The translations under genes and the position numbers were made by a program. From contig NZ_FTMQ01000008.1 of the NCBI RefSeq assembly GCF_900156055.1, positions 1 through 64,000 on the forward strand: DNA of 64,000 nucleotides, read 5' to 3'. Numbering within the stretch: the first letter of the stretch is position 1; each line of letters opens with the position of its first letter. Under the pieces are notes generated by a model. It ran no database searches, had not been told where the DNA came from, and saw only the letters and a program-made list of their open reading frames with translations. The DNA comes from Rhizobium sp. RU33A (GTDB lineage Bacteria > Pseudomonadota > Alphaproteobacteria > Rhizobiales > Rhizobiaceae). Positions 1 through 9,799 of the stretch are shown in pieces.

Positions 1-99
1 ATTTTTCATCGTTCAAATGCTCCAGCACTGCCGAACGCATTGTCGTCATTATTGGTTATGTTAGGATGAACTTCATTGTCCGAACGACCTCGAACTTGC

Positions 100-384
100 C
101 GGGATAGCCCTTGGCACCCCTTCAGGGGTGTATCGCGTTCCGGCTTTCAGGCCTGGTTAAACCGCTCTCCGAGCGTGCATGCCCGGTATGACGAGGCTCT
201 GCCAGACAAGATCAAGGAAAGCTTCAAGTATAGCGACCGAACCTATGGCGCTCGGCGTGCCTGGCGGGCCTCCTCGCCGCAAGCCTCTCCTGTGGTCTGC
301 ATCGCGTCGAGCGTCTCATGTGCGACAATGCATTGATAGCAGGGCCGATCCGGCGATGTCTGGGACAATGCGCGATGGACATAA
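100..384 (+). pseudogene. IS3-family transposase (OrfB) remnant, frameshifted
   Basis: One reading frame encodes a stretch like the early part of IS3-group OrfB transposases (GVSRSGFQAWLNRSP, then SDRTYGARRAWR). After about position 265 the similarity continues in another frame (LSCGLHRVERLMCDNALIA), so at least one frameshift separates the two pieces. The DDE catalytic core that should follow is absent; the fragment stops just before the tRNA gene. I found no terminal inverted repeats. It is a dead relic. The family call comes from motif memory, not a search. Confidence 0.6.
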
Positions 385-385
385 G

Positions 386-461
386 TGGTGGGCCCGGAGG
401 GACTCGAACCCCCAACCAAGCGGTTATGAGCCGCCGGCTCTAACCATTGAGCTACAGGCCC
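386..461 (-). tRNA. tRNA with CAU anticodon, probably tRNA-Ile2
   Basis: The minus strand folds into a 76-nt tRNA with a 7-bp acceptor stem (GGGCCTG/CGGGCCC type), D arm TAGCTCAATGGTTAGAGC, anticodon loop CTCATAA, T arm GGGGGTTCGAGTCCC and an encoded 3' CCA. The anticodon CAT lies at 426-428. The stem bases following the anticodon (CGCTTGG) resemble isoleucine tRNAs whose CAU is modified to lysidine-AU, so tRNA-Ile2 is preferred. Elongator tRNA-Met is the alternative. An IS relic abuts its 3' side. Confidence 0.92.
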
Positions 462-652
462 AGCCCGGCGGAACGCCGTCGGGCGGGTAATGGTCACCCC
501 GCACCGGTCACGGGCTCTAACGCAATTTCAGGAATGCGACAAGCCTCTGCCGCATTGGCTTCACAATCACGCGTCATCACGGAAGCTGGAAGGGCATTGT
601 GCCGGGTGAGACGAAGAGGTCCGCCGGCACCGCGGGACAAAGGACATATTCC

Positions 653-1396
653 ATGCTGAAATTTACACGCGCGCTCGTCATGGCCACAGCTCTGTCGGGT
701 TCGGTTCTCTCGACCGGCTTTGTTGCCCAAGCCGTGGCTGCCGAGGGCGAGCGTCGCGAGGCGACGATCATGGTGTCGGGTGAGGGTGAGGCTGCGATCG
801 CGCCCGATATGGCCGTCATTTCGCTTTCCGTCGTTCGCGACGCAGAGACTGCTGGCGAGGCGCTCTCGGCCAACAGTGCTGCCATGAGCGAGGTGCTGGC
901 AGATCTCAAGGCGCAAGGGATTGCCGAGAAGGACCTGCAGACCACGGATTTCTCGATCCAGCCGAAATACAAGCAGGAAACCAGAACCGATGGCACCTAT
1001 GAGGCGCCCGTCATCGTCGGCTATACGGTCAGCAACGGCTTGACCGTCCGGGTGCGTGACCTTGCCAAACTCGGATCGATTATCGACCAGTCGGTGAAAC
1101 TCGGCGTCAACCAGGGTGGCGGCATCACCTTCACCAATGATGATCCGGAAATGGCGATCGAGGCCGCGCGCAAGCAGGCGGTCGAGAAGGCTGCGGCCAA
1201 GGCGAAGACGCTGACGGAGGCCGCCGGCGTGAAGATCGGTCGTATCGTCGAGATTTCGGAGAACTTCGCCCGGCCGATGCCGCAGATGTATGCCGCAGCG
1301 CCGATGGCGAAGATGGCAGACGAGTCGGTGCCGATCGCGTCCGGCGAAAACCTTTATACGGTGACCGTCAACGTCACCTATGCGATCGAGCAGTAA
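653..1396 (+). CDS. Periplasmic SIMPL-domain (DUF541) protein
   Basis: A 247-residue protein with a Sec signal peptide (about residues 1-30, cleavage near AVAA|EG) followed by a SIMPL/DUF541 domain that spans the rest of the chain, beginning ATIMVSGEGEA. SIMPL proteins are periplasmic or outer-membrane associated; some are linked to oxidative-stress tolerance, but no reaction is established. The ATG at 653 is chosen because AAAGGA lies 7 bases upstream and the signal peptide starts there; an upstream in-frame start at 599 would add 18 residues with no RBS. The gene is monocistronic and ends at a hairpin shared with the convergent epimerase gene. Confidence 0.85.
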   Translation: MLKFTRALVMATALSGSVLSTGFVAQAVAAEGERREATIMVSGEGEAAIAPDMAVISLSVVRDAETAGEALSANSAAMSEVLADLKAQGIAEKDLQTTDFSIQPKYKQETRTDGTYEAPVIVGYTVSNGLTVRVRDLAKLGSIIDQSVKLGVNQGGGITFTNDDPEMAIEAARKQAVEKAAAKAKTLTEAAGVKIGRIVEISENFARPMPQMYAAAPMAKMADESVPIASGENLYTVTVNVTYAIEQ

Positions 1397-1421
1397 GCGC
1401 CGCCACCGTTGCGCGAATGAG

Positions 1422-1448
1422 AAAGGGCCGGATTTTCCGGTCCTTTTT
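1422..1448. terminator. Bidirectional rho-independent terminator
   Basis: AAAGGGCCGGA and TCCGGTCCTTTT form a hairpin followed by a T run on the plus strand, with a matching A run on the other side. It lies between the stop of the SIMPL gene (1396) and the end of the convergent epimerase gene (1472), so it can serve both. Confidence 0.75.
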
Positions 1449-1471
1449 GTGTTCAGTTATTTCGCCGACTT

Positions 1472-2728
1472 TCAAACGTCGAGCGGATGCTCGACGATCA
1501 TCTTCGTCAGGCTGCCGTCTGCGGGGAAGAGTGGGATCAGGCAGGCCTGGAGCGCGTGGTAGATGTCGCCCTTGCCGGGGAAAAGACTGTTCGATGGCTT
1601 GCCGTCCTCGGTCAATTCCTCGAACCAGCCGCCATGCTCCCGGTCGAGATTGTTGCCGGCGATATAGTTCCAGATCTTGCGGTAGCTCTCTTCGTGGAAG
1701 TCGCTCTCCTGATGCCGGTTGAGGAAGTGTCCTGCGGCCGCACCCTCGCAGAGCGGCCACCAGAGCTTGGCGCGCTTGTCGGGCGCATTTTCCCAGTCGA
1801 GCGTGTAGAAGAAGCCGCCCTTCTCCTTGTCCCAGCCGAGCGCCATGGACTGGAAGAAGAGGCCGCGCGCGGCTTCGGCCATCCAAGCCTGGCGCTTGCC
1901 GCCGAGCACCCAGAGCTGCAGAAGGAGTCTTGCCCATTCCATCCAGTGGCCCGGTGTGGTGCCGGCCGGGCGGAACATCTCGTTCGGATGATAGTAGTTG
2001 CGGTCAACCACCCAGTTTTCATCGAAATGCTCGGCGACGCGGAAGGCTTCTTCGCGGGCGCGGCGGTTGATGACGAGGCCGGCGATACTCTCGGCCTTGT
2101 CGAGATAATGCCTCTCCCCCGTCACCTCAAAAGCGGCCATCAGGCTTTCGGTCAGATGCATGTTGGAATTCTGGCCGCGATAGCCGGGGACCGGCTGCCA
2201 GTCGGCCGAGAATTCCTCGGCGATTGCGCCGTGCTCTTCTTCCCAGAATTTCTCCTCGATCACCTCGGTGATGTCGGCGAGCATGGCGTCGGCGAGCGGA
2301 TGGCCGGCGCATTTGGCCGAGGCGGCGGCGAGCAGGACGAAGGCGTGGCCGTAGCCCTGCTTCGTATCGTCGGCAGCGCCTGTGTCATCAGCCTGCCAGA
2401 AGTAACCACCATTCTTTTGGTCGCGGTGGCGCTCCCAGATATAACGCATGCCGTGATCGACGATGTCGGCCGAGCCCGGCCGGCCGAGCAGTTGGCCAAT
2501 CGCGTAGCAATGCACCATGCGGGCGCTGGCATGAATGCCACGCACGGGATTGTCGGTCGACAGCGGCTTTCCGTCACGCGACAGGTCGTAGAAGCCGCCC
2601 TTCGGGTTGATGGCCGCGCCAGAGAAGAAATCGAAGAGTTCGTCGGTGCGTGCCAGCAGCCATCTGCGATGATAGGGGCGGGCGCTCCAGGGTGTGGATG
2701 GCAGCAGCTGTGATTGATTTTCCGACAT
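1472..2728 (-). CDS. AGE-family sugar epimerase/isomerase
   Basis: A 418-residue protein of the N-acylglucosamine 2-epimerase (AGE) family, whose members fold as an (alpha/alpha)6 barrel and interconvert aldoses and ketoses or C2 epimers. Family marks include GGFYDLSRDGKPL near the N-terminus, the motif RGIHASARMVHCYA, GGYFW, NSNMHLTESLMAAFE and a late GGWFEELTEDGKP. Likely relatives are YihS-like aldose-ketose isomerases and mannose isomerases; substrate cannot be assigned. The start has a strong RBS (AGGGAGGAATAA before ATG). It is transcribed away from metH, and the metH operator lies between the two genes, about 100 bp from this start, so the operator could affect both. Confidence 0.85.
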   Translation of the reverse strand: MSENQSQLLPSTPWSARPYHRRWLLARTDELFDFFSGAAINPKGGFYDLSRDGKPLSTDNPVRGIHASARMVHCYAIGQLLGRPGSADIVDHGMRYIWERHRDQKNGGYFWQADDTGAADDTKQGYGHAFVLLAAASAKCAGHPLADAMLADITEVIEEKFWEEEHGAIAEEFSADWQPVPGYRGQNSNMHLTESLMAAFEVTGERHYLDKAESIAGLVINRRAREEAFRVAEHFDENWVVDRNYYHPNEMFRPAGTTPGHWMEWARLLLQLWVLGGKRQAWMAEAARGLFFQSMALGWDKEKGGFFYTLDWENAPDKRAKLWWPLCEGAAAGHFLNRHQESDFHEESYRKIWNYIAGNNLDREHGGWFEELTEDGKPSNSLFPGKGDIYHALQACLIPLFPADGSLTKMIVEHPLDV

Positions 2729-2823
2729 TTATTCCTCCCTGAAAGCATCGTTGCCGTCTCTATAGCCGATCGCCGACGCCGCTTCCACCGCCTGACCTTT
2801 GTCACGCACAGGTGGATCAATTG

Positions 2824-2852
2824 TTGACATAAAGATATCTTTATGTGATTTG
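2824..2852 (+). promoter_or_regulatory. Operator palindrome and candidate promoter for metH
   Basis: A perfect 20-bp palindrome, ACATAAAGATATCTTTATGT, occupies 2827-2846. It overlaps a TTGACA hexamer at 2824-2829 and fills the following spacer, so a bound protein would block RNA polymerase. The same 20 bases recur at 36535-36554 before the ArsR-methyltransferase/metF operon. This matches the architecture of methionine regulons controlled by SahR/SamR-type ArsR regulators (family knowledge); binding by the protein encoded here is inferred. Confidence 0.8.
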
Positions 2853-2885
2853 CAGGTGTCGCATACGCAATAGGAGAGTTCGCAG

Positions 2886-5800
2886 ATGCTCGATCAACTG
2901 TTCGGCCGCGAGGGCGCAAACCGTGACGGGGCGGAGATCCTGAAGGCGCTTAACCAAGCTGCGCGCGAACGCATCCTGATCCTTGATGGCGCCATGGGCA
3001 CCGAAATCCAGGGGCTTGGCCTGACGGAAGACGATTTTCGCGGCGAACGTTTCCTAGGTTGTGCCTGCCATCAGCAGGGCAATAACGACCTTCTGATCCT
3101 GACGCAGCCGAACGCGATCGAGGACATCCATTTCCGCTATGCAATGGCCGGTGCCGACATTCTCGAAACCAATACCTTCTCTTCGACCCGCATTGCTCAG
3201 GCGGATTACGAGATGGAGGGGGCGGTCTACGACCTCAACCGCCATGGTGCCGAACTCGTGCGCCGGGCGGCGTGGCGGGCCGAGCGCGAGGACGGCAAGC
3301 GGCGCTTCGTCGCCGGCGCCATCGGGCCGACCAACCGCACGGCGTCGATCTCGCCCGACGTCAACAATCCCGGTTACCGCGCCGTCTCCTTCGACGATCT
3401 GCGCCTGGCTTACGGCGAGCAGATCGACGGGTTGATCGATGGCGGTGCCGATCTCATCTTGATCGAGACGATCTTCGATACGCTGAACGCCAAGGCGGCG
3501 ATCTTTGCCTGCGAGGAGCGCTTTCTCGCCAAGGGCATTCGCCTGCCGGTGATGATCTCAGGCACGATCACCGATCTCTCGGGCCGCACGTTGTCGGGCC
3601 AGACGCCGACGGCCTTCTGGAATTCGATCCGCCATGCCAAGCCCTTTGCCGTCGGCTTGAACTGCGCGCTCGGCGCCGATGCGATGCGGCCGCATCTGCA
3701 GGAATTGTCTGCAGTCGCCGACACCTTCATTTCGGCCTATCCGAATGCCGGTCTGCCCAACGAGTTCGGCCAGTACGACCAGAGCCCGGAAGAGATGGCT
3801 GAGCTCGTTGCCGGATTTGCCGAAGAGGGCATCGTCAACGTCGTTGGTGGCTGCTGCGGGTCCACACCTGCGCATATCGCTGCCATTGCCGAGGCCGTAA
3901 AGGGCAGGGCGCCACGCCAGCCTGTCGAACATCGGCCCTTCATGTCGCTGTCGGGTCTTGAGCCGTTTGAACTGACCAAAGACATTCCGTTCGTGAATGT
4001 TGGCGAGCGCACCAATGTCACGGGTTCGGCCAAGTTCCGCAAGCTGATTACCGCTGGCGATTATACAGCAGCCCTCGTGGTTGCGCGCGACCAGGTGGAG
4101 AACGGCGCGCAGATCATCGACATCAACATGGACGAGGGTCTGATCGATTCCGAAAAGGCCATGGTCGAGTTCCTCAACCTGATCGCGGCCGAGCCTGACA
4201 TTGCCAAAGTGCCAGTCATGATCGACTCGTCGAAGTTCCCGATCATCGAGGCTGGCCTCAAATGCGTGCAGGGCAAGGCGGTGGTGAACTCGATCTCGCT
4301 GAAGGAAGGCGAGGAGAATTTCGTCGCCCAGGGCAAGCTGATCCGCAATTATGGCGCTGCCGTCGTCGTGATGGCCTTCGACGAAAAGGGCCAGGCAGAT
4401 ACCTATGAGCGCAAGGTCGAGATCTGCCGCCGCGCCTACAAGATCCTGACGGAAGAGGCGGGATTTGCGCCCGAAGACATCATCTTCGACCCGAATGTCT
4501 TTGCGGTCGCAACCGGCATCGAGGAGCACGACAATTACGGTGTCGACTTCATCGAGGCGACGCGGACGATCCGGCAGGAAATGCCGCTGGTGCATATCTC
4601 GGGCGGTGTCTCGAACCTCTCTTTCTCCTTCCGCGGCAATGAGCCGGTGCGGGAAGCCATGCATGCGGTCTTCCTCTACCATGCCATCCAGGCGGGCATG
4701 GACATGGGCATCGTCAATGCGGGGCAGCTGGCGGTCTATGAAAGCATCGACAAGGATCTGCGCGAGGCCTGTGAAGACGTGGTGCTGAACCGTCGCAAGG
4801 ACGGAACGGAACGCTTGCTGGAGATTGCCGAACGCTATCGCGGCACGGGCGAGGCCAAGACCCGCACCCAGGACATGAGCTGGCGCGAGTGGCCGGTTGC
4901 AAAACGGCTGGAGCATGCGCTTGTCAACGGCATCACCGAGTTCATCGATGTTGATACGGAAGAGGCACGGCAACAGGCCGAGCGTCCGCTGCATGTCATC
5001 GAAGGGCCGCTGATGGCCGGCATGAATGTCGTCGGCGATCTCTTCGGCGCGGGCAAGATGTTCCTGCCGCAGGTGGTCAAATCGGCGCGTGTGATGAAGC
5101 AGGCGGTGGCCGTGCTTTTGCCCTACATGGAAGAGGAGAAGCGCCTGAATGGCGGGACCGGCGAGCGTCAGGCCGCCGGCAAGGTGCTGATGGCAACCGT
5201 CAAGGGCGACGTGCACGACATTGGCAAGAACATCGTCGGCGTCGTGCTTGCCTGCAACAATTACGAGATCATCGATCTCGGTGTCATGGTGCCAGCGACG
5301 AAGATCCTCGAAGTGGCGAAAGCCGAGAATGTCGATGCCATCGGTCTGTCCGGCCTGATCACGCCGTCGCTCGACGAGATGGTGCATGTGGCCGCTGAAA
5401 TGCAGCGCCAGGGCTTTACCGTGCCCCTTCTCATCGGTGGCGCGACGACGAGCCGGGTGCATACTGCGGTGAAGATCCATCCGCAATACAAGGCGGGGCA
5501 GGCGATCTATGTCACAGATGCCAGCCGTGCCGTTGGCGTGGTCTCGGCGCTTCTCGCCGAGGACGGCAACGAAACCTATGTCGACGGTATCAAAGGCGAA
5601 TATGCCAAGGTGGCCGAGGCCCATGCGCGGGCGGAAGCCGAAAAGCAGCGCCAGCCGCTGGCGTCGGCCCGGGAGAATGCGGTCAAGGTCGACTGGAGCG
5701 CTTACAAGCCCACGAAGCCCAGCTTCACAGGCACCAAGGTGTTCGAGACCTATGACCTTGCCGAACTTGCCCGCTATATCGACTGGACGCCCTTCTTCCA

Positions 5801-6647
5801 GACCTGGGAGCTGAAGGGTCGCTATCCGGCGATCCTGGACGACGAGAAGCAGGGCGAGGCGGCGCGGCAGCTGTTTGCCGATGCGCAGGCGATGCTCAAG
5901 AAGATCATCGAGGAGAACTGGTTCCGTCCACGTGCGGTCATCGGCTTCTGGCCGGCCAATGCGGTGGGTGATGACATCAGGCTTTTCAAGGACGATGCGC
6001 GCCAAGAAGAACTCGCGACCTTCTTTACGCTGCGTCAGCAGATCGCCAAGCGCGAAGGTCGGGCCAATGTCGCCTTGTCGGATTTCGTGGCGCCCGTGGA
6101 GACAGGGCTTCCGGATTATGTTGGTGGCTTCGTTGTCACCGCCGGCATCGAAGAGGTGGCGATTGCCGAGCGTTTCGAGCGCGCGAATGACGACTATTCC
6201 TCGATCCTGGTGAAGGCGCTGGCCGACCGTTTTGCCGAGGCCTTTGCCGAGCGCATGCATGAACAGGTGCGCAAGGAGTTCTGGGGTTATGCATCGGATG
6301 AGGCTTTCACGCCCGAGGAACTGATCTCGGAGACCTATGCCGGCATCCGGCCGGCGCCTGGCTATCCGGCGCAGCCCGATCATACGGAAAAGGTAACGCT
6401 GTTCTCGCTCCTGGATGCAACGAAGGCGACCGGCGTGACGCTGACGGAGAGCTATGCCATGTGGCCGGGCTCGTCCGTCTCCGGTCTCTATATCGGCCAT
6501 CCCGACAGCTATTATTTCGGTGTCGCCAAGGTCGAGCGTGATCAGGTCGAGGACTATGCGGCGCGCAAGGGCATGGATGTGCGCGAGGTCGAGCGCTGGT
6601 TGGGGCCGGTACTGAACTATGTGCCGAAGGCGGTGGCTGCAGAGTGA
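2886..6647 (+). CDS. metH: Cobalamin-dependent methionine synthase
   Basis: A 1253-residue, full-length MetH (E. coli protein is 1227) that transfers the methyl group of 5-methyltetrahydrofolate to homocysteine through cobalamin. Domains in order: homocysteine-binding barrel (about 20-345) with zinc ligands Cys260, Cys323 and Cys324; pterin-binding domain (about 375-630, [13 protein letters not shown]); cap domain (about 675-760); cobalamin-binding domain (about 770-910) with DVHDIG, where His777 is the lower ligand, plus GGATTS; C-terminal SAM-dependent reactivation domain ([14 protein letters not shown]). All key residues are present. It starts 40 bp after the shared palindromic operator. 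metF, which supplies its folate substrate, carries the same operator 34 kb away. Confidence 0.98.
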   Translation: MLDQLFGREGANRDGAEILKALNQAARERILILDGAMGTEIQGLGLTEDDFRGERFLGCACHQQGNNDLLILTQPNAIEDIHFRYAMAGADILETNTFSSTRIAQADYEMEGAVYDLNRHGAELVRRAAWRAEREDGKRRFVAGAIGPTNRTASISPDVNNPGYRAVSFDDLRLAYGEQIDGLIDGGADLILIETIFDTLNAKAAIFACEERFLAKGIRLPVMISGTITDLSGRTLSGQTPTAFWNSIRHAKPFAVGLNCALGADAMRPHLQELSAVADTFISAYPNAGLPNEFGQYDQSPEEMAELVAGFAEEGIVNVVGGCCGSTPAHIAAIAEAVKGRAPRQPVEHRPFMSLSGLEPFELTKDIPFVNVGERTNVTGSAKFRKLITAGDYTAALVVARDQVENGAQIIDINMDEGLIDSEKAMVEFLNLIAAEPDIAKVPVMIDSSKFPIIEAGLKCVQGKAVVNSISLKEGEENFVAQGKLIRNYGAAVVVMAFDEKGQADTYERKVEICRRAYKILTEEAGFAPEDIIFDPNVFAVATGIEEHDNYGVDFIEATRTIRQEMPLVHISGGVSNLSFSFRGNEPVREAMHAVFLYHAIQAGMDMGIVNAGQLAVYESIDKDLREACEDVVLNRRKDGTERLLEIAERYRGTGEAKTRTQDMSWREWPVAKRLEHALVNGITEFIDVDTEEARQQAERPLHVIEGPLMAGMNVVGDLFGAGKMFLPQVVKSARVMKQAVAVLLPYMEEEKRLNGGTGERQAAGKVLMATVKGDVHDIGKNIVGVVLACNNYEIIDLGVMVPATKILEVAKAENVDAIGLSGLITPSLDEMVHVAAEMQRQGFTVPLLIGGATTSRVHTAVKIHPQYKAGQAIYVTDASRAVGVVSALLAEDGNETYVDGIKGEYAKVAEAHARAEAEKQRQPLASARENAVKVDWSAYKPTKPSFTGTKVFETYDLAELARYIDWTPFFQTWELKGRYPAILDDEKQGEAARQLFADAQAMLKKIIEENWFRPRAVIGFWPANAVGDDIRLFKDDARQEELATFFTLRQQIAKREGRANVALSDFVAPVETGLPDYVGGFVVTAGIEEVAIAERFERANDDYSSILVKALADRFAEAFAERMHEQVRKEFWGYASDEAFTPEELISETYAGIRPAPGYPAQPDHTEKVTLFSLLDATKATGVTLTESYAMWPGSSVSGLYIGHPDSYYFGVAKVERDQVEDYAARKGMDVREVERWLGPVLNYVPKAVAAE

Positions 6648-6661
6648 TTGCGCGCGTCCGC

Positions 6662-7381
6662 TCAGATGTGGAAGGCGGGAGCGGGCAGAGTGTTCAAGGG
6701 ATTGAGATTGTCCATGGCATGAAGTGCGGATTGCATGACCTCTCTGGAGCTACCGGCAGCTCGCTCGTCGGTGGCCTGCAGGTCGTTCTCCCGGATGAGG
6801 TCCTCCAAGGACAGATCCAGGAGCGCCCATGCTTGGTAGATTGCCGAGCGGAAGGTATCGAGGGTGTCCTGGTCGCGCTCCGTCAGAGTAGCGATGGAGG
6901 CGTTTTCAACAGGCAATGCCGTTGACGGAGGCTCTGAACTCACAATGCCATTGGTGACGGCAGTGGAACCTGGATCTCTCTGTGCGGTCTCCATGCTGTC
7001 GCGAACGAGCTCGGTATAGTCTGTCGCTGCGCTTCCAATCTCCTTCCCGATGGCCGCTGCACGTTGCGCCAGAAAGGCTGGCGAGACGGAGAACTGACGG
7101 AGGATCCGCATTTCCTCTTTCGCTCGATCGAGGCGGTCTTCCGCGATTTTACGACGTGTCTCGGTCAGCGCCTCTTCCAGGCCGGACAGCAGATTGTCAT
7201 CAGGGTTGGGGCCTGTTGCCTGGACGGCAACCTCGCCACCGCCGGTCTTCAGCTCTTGTGTCTGAACGCGGTCCGTTTTTCTCGTGTCCAACCGGCTTGC
7301 CGGGGCACTTTCAATGCTGATCACCGGGGCGGCCTCACTCGATTTCGTCAACATGTTCGAAAATTCAAGCGAAGTATGCAC
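6662..7381 (-). CDS. Hypothetical protein with central helical segment
   Basis: A 239-residue protein that I do not recognise. It has no signal peptide or membrane segment. Residues about 65-100 (LEEALTETRRKIAEDRLDRAKEE) are strongly charged and heptad-like, suggesting a coiled coil; the flanks are rich in Ala, Ser, Thr and Pro and look disordered, and a second helical stretch follows near 170-200. The furthest start is a GTG at 7381; an in-frame ATG at 7354 is also possible and neither has a clear RBS. It converges on metH with a 14-bp gap. Coding is plausible from the open frame and codon bias, but no family supports it. Confidence 0.55.
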   Translation of the reverse strand: MHTSLEFSNMLTKSSEAAPVISIESAPASRLDTRKTDRVQTQELKTGGGEVAVQATGPNPDDNLLSGLEEALTETRRKIAEDRLDRAKEEMRILRQFSVSPAFLAQRAAAIGKEIGSAATDYTELVRDSMETAQRDPGSTAVTNGIVSSEPPSTALPVENASIATLTERDQDTLDTFRSAIYQAWALLDLSLEDLIRENDLQATDERAAGSSREVMQSALHAMDNLNPLNTLPAPAFHI

Positions 7382-7447
7382 GCAGAAGATTGATTTAGCT
7401 TTACCGTCAATTGCCGGCGTTCGGCCATCGCTTTGTGGCAGCGTCTT

Positions 7448-7530
7448 CTTCTCCTCGCTTTTGGGGAGAAGGTGCCCGAAGGGTCACGCGCAACTCGTTG
7501 CGCCGGGGATGAGGGGCTCATCCTTTCCTT
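7448..7530. repeat. Rhizobial-type palindromic intergenic repeat
   Basis: CTTCTCCTCGC and a following GGGGAGAAGG form an imperfect hairpin, followed by GTGCCCGAAGGG and GGATGAGGGG. This resembles short palindromic elements scattered between genes of Rhizobiales. A shorter relative (CTTCTCCCC with GGGGGAG) lies near 24135. It occupies the gap between the hypothetical gene and the PP2C gene. The family resemblance is from memory. Confidence 0.5.
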
Positions 7531-7594
7531 CACCTTCCTGACAAACCGATTCCGAATTCGGCGATAAGTTATTGAGGCAGATTCCTAATTGCCT

Positions 7595-8464
7595 TTACGC
7601 CTCCAGCCTCAGCAGGATCGCCGTCGTGTCGTCGCTCTGCTTGTAGCGCGGATATTTCAACCCGTCCGGATCGACCTCACGCTCCATATGCCGCAGTTCT
7701 GACACCAGCGATTTTAGCCCTGTCGTCGCGGCGCGCTGGATCAAAGTGGCGGGGTCGTAGAGCTTGTAGAGCGCGACGAGGTCGGCGAGGCCGTCGGAGC
7801 AGAGGAGGGCGGTGGCGCCGCCGCCGTAAACGGGGACGTCGACCAGAGCGAGGTGATCGGCGGCCTCGGGGACCACGCCGAAGGTCCAGGTCGAGCCACC
7901 TGGTGTGTTCTGCAATGCGCGGCCACGACGCAGATCTTCCAGCGTCTGCGGGTCGTCATTGGCGACGCCTGCCGCTCCGATGCCGCCGACACGGGCGATG
8001 TGCTGGGCGGCCCTGTGCTGCTCCCATTCATAGGCGCCGGGGATCGGGATGACGAAGTCGGATCGTCCGTTGTCATGCAGGATGTACATGCAGCTATCGC
8101 CGAGGCCGAACCACCGGAAGCCCGATGACGTTGCCTGCAGGGCTGTCAGGCTGCAGAGCGGCCAGGCGTAGCGCGGCTGTTCGCCGGCTATGGCCGTGAA
8201 TGTACCACGGGCCTCTTCTGAGACCTGTCGCAGGACAGCTTTCGGATCAGCGCCGCCATCGAGGCGCTCGGCAAAACGCATTGCTGCGAATTCCGCGATC
8301 CAGGCGGCGTCCGAGCCGAAGCCATCCATGAACTGGCGGTCGCCAAGGCCTGTCGCGCCGTCGATGACGAAAGCGGCATGCCTGTTGTGGCCGAGGCGAT
8401 CCTCGTTTGGTCTGGTGTCTTTGCCGGGGTCTGAAATCGTGTCGATGATGGAAATCTGCGGCAT
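7595..8464 (-). CDS. PP2C-like serine/threonine phosphatase
   Basis: A 289-residue protein with the metal-binding signature of PP2C phosphatases: RPNEDR (residues 18-23), DGATGLGD (35-42), the late SDGLADL and the C-terminal QSDDTTAILL. These supply the acidic residues that hold two Mn/Mg ions. It should be a cytoplasmic phosphatase on phosphoproteins or possibly small phosphoesters. ATG at 8464 is preferred because the fold starts there; an in-frame start at 8524 would add 20 Arg/Pro-rich residues. It is the last gene of a minus-strand run that begins with an ABC importer, an unusual place for a PP2C enzyme, so its target may be linked to the transported compound. Confidence 0.8.
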   Translation of the reverse strand: MPQISIIDTISDPGKDTRPNEDRLGHNRHAAFVIDGATGLGDRQFMDGFGSDAAWIAEFAAMRFAERLDGGADPKAVLRQVSEEARGTFTAIAGEQPRYAWPLCSLTALQATSSGFRWFGLGDSCMYILHDNGRSDFVIPIPGAYEWEQHRAAQHIARVGGIGAAGVANDDPQTLEDLRRGRALQNTPGGSTWTFGVVPEAADHLALVDVPVYGGGATALLCSDGLADLVALYKLYDPATLIQRAATTGLKSLVSELRHMEREVDPDGLKYPRYKQSDDTTAILLRLEA

Positions 8465-8539
8465 GGCGATCCCGTGCTTGGTCAATCGTGCCGGAGGCTC
8501 CCGGGCACGTGCCCTGCCTATCACGAGGAAAGAGCGGCG

Positions 8540-9697
8540 TCAGCCGCGGGCGGCGCGAAAGCGGTTCATGATCTCGGCGCGGGTCGGGTCCGTCATTGCA
8601 ACGGCCAATCCGAACTCGAGCGGTGTCAGCATTGCTTCGTCGGGATAGATGATTTCGTCCGCGAGGATCTCTTCGGGCAGAAGCGCACGGACGCGTCTAT
8701 CGGTCACCGTGCCGCCATGGACGATGTGCTCGCGGGCCGCGATCTCTGGGTCGAGAAGGTGATTGATCAGAGCATGGGCGCCCGGCTTGTTATGGGCCTT
8801 GGCCGGGATCGCGTAATAGTCCGTCCAGATCTCGCCGCCATCGGTCGCGATCGCATAGGCAATCTCTGGCACATCGCGGTGCATCTGCGAGGCGTCATTG
8901 CTCCAGCACATGGTCATCCAGGCCTCGCCGGTGCGCATGGCAGGCTGATAATCGCTATCGACTGCGAGTAGGTGCGGCCTGACCTGCATCAGCAGGTCTT
9001 CGGCGCGTTGCAGTTCAATGGGGTCAAGCGAGTTGAAGTCGTGGCCAAGGGCGACCAGAGCATTGCCGATGGCGGTCAGCTGGTAGTCTTGCACGATGGT
9101 CCTGCCTGTTGCCTCCGTCATGGCGATATCGAAGAAAGCGCGCCAAGTCTCTACCGGCTCAAGTTCACGGCTGTTGTAGGCAATGCCTGTCGTGCCGGCG
9201 TTCTTGGGCACGCCATAGATCGCACCCGCCCGGACGCCGGGCTTCAGGAAGCGGTCGGCATGGGCGGCGAGATCGAAATTCGGAAGGCGTCGGAGTTCAA
9301 GGGGCTCGAGCATGTCGCGCTGAACATAGGGCGCGATCGCATACTGGGTGGGTACGATGATGTCCCAGACCCTGCCTCTTTCAAGGGCCAGCAAGGTGCC
9401 CTCGTTGGACCCGATGATCGAAACGTCGACCTCGACGCCGTAGCGGGACGTGAAGTTCTCGAAGGTCGCGGGATCATGGTAGTTCGGCCACGTCGCGAGC
9501 GAAACCTTCTTGCCGAGCGGCGACGCTTCCGACGTTGCCACGCTGGTCCTGCGGCTTCCTCCAATGACGAGGGCAGCAATTCCAAGCCCGGTGACAGCCA
9601 GAAAATGACGACGCGTGACGGAGCCGCGTTTCAGGCGCATGAATTCGGCCATGAAACCCTTGGCGTCAATCTCCGTTGATGTCTTCTTGGCGGCCAT
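8540..9697 (-). CDS. Tat-exported solute-binding protein, polyamine (PotD) type
   Basis: A 385-residue periplasmic binding protein of the spermidine/putrescine (PotD/PotF) class. A twin-arginine signal is visible (TRRHFLAVTGLG, residues 28-39), preceded by an unusually long N-region, then a hydrophobic stretch and the mature domain starting about LGKKVSLATWPNYHDPATFENF. Mid-protein YGVPKNAGTTGIAYN and the late MTMCWSNDAS are typical of the family. It is the second solute-binding protein of this operon and differs from the Sec-exported one at 13751, so it may widen the substrate range of the same ABC permease. The ligand is not predictable. Confidence 0.85.
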   Translation of the reverse strand: MAAKKTSTEIDAKGFMAEFMRLKRGSVTRRHFLAVTGLGIAALVIGGSRRTSVATSEASPLGKKVSLATWPNYHDPATFENFTSRYGVEVDVSIIGSNEGTLLALERGRVWDIIVPTQYAIAPYVQRDMLEPLELRRLPNFDLAAHADRFLKPGVRAGAIYGVPKNAGTTGIAYNSRELEPVETWRAFFDIAMTEATGRTIVQDYQLTAIGNALVALGHDFNSLDPIELQRAEDLLMQVRPHLLAVDSDYQPAMRTGEAWMTMCWSNDASQMHRDVPEIAYAIATDGGEIWTDYYAIPAKAHNKPGAHALINHLLDPEIAAREHIVHGGTVTDRRVRALLPEEILADEIIYPDEAMLTPLEFGLAVAMTDPTRAEIMNRFRAARG

Positions 9698-9799
9698 GGC
9701 TGCTCTCGATCCGTTGCCGGTTTCGTGCCGCCGAATTTCACCACAAACGGGTTAACGCTATCACACCATAAGGTGAAAACTGCATGGGCGCCCGGGCTG

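Noticed and set aside
386..461. Calling the CAU tRNA an elongator or initiator methionine tRNA
   Set aside because: It lacks the initiator-type features, and its stem sequences look more like lysidine-modified isoleucine tRNAs; elongator Met cannot be fully excluded without a covariance-model or identity-element check.
2847..2885. A cobalamin riboswitch before metH
   Set aside because: Only about 40 bases separate the operator from the start codon, too short for such an RNA, and no B12-box sequence is present.
3558..6500. A 980-codon open frame on the minus strand inside metH
   Set aside because: It is antisense to the metH coding sequence, has no RBS or recognisable domain, and is expected from high GC content at third codon positions.
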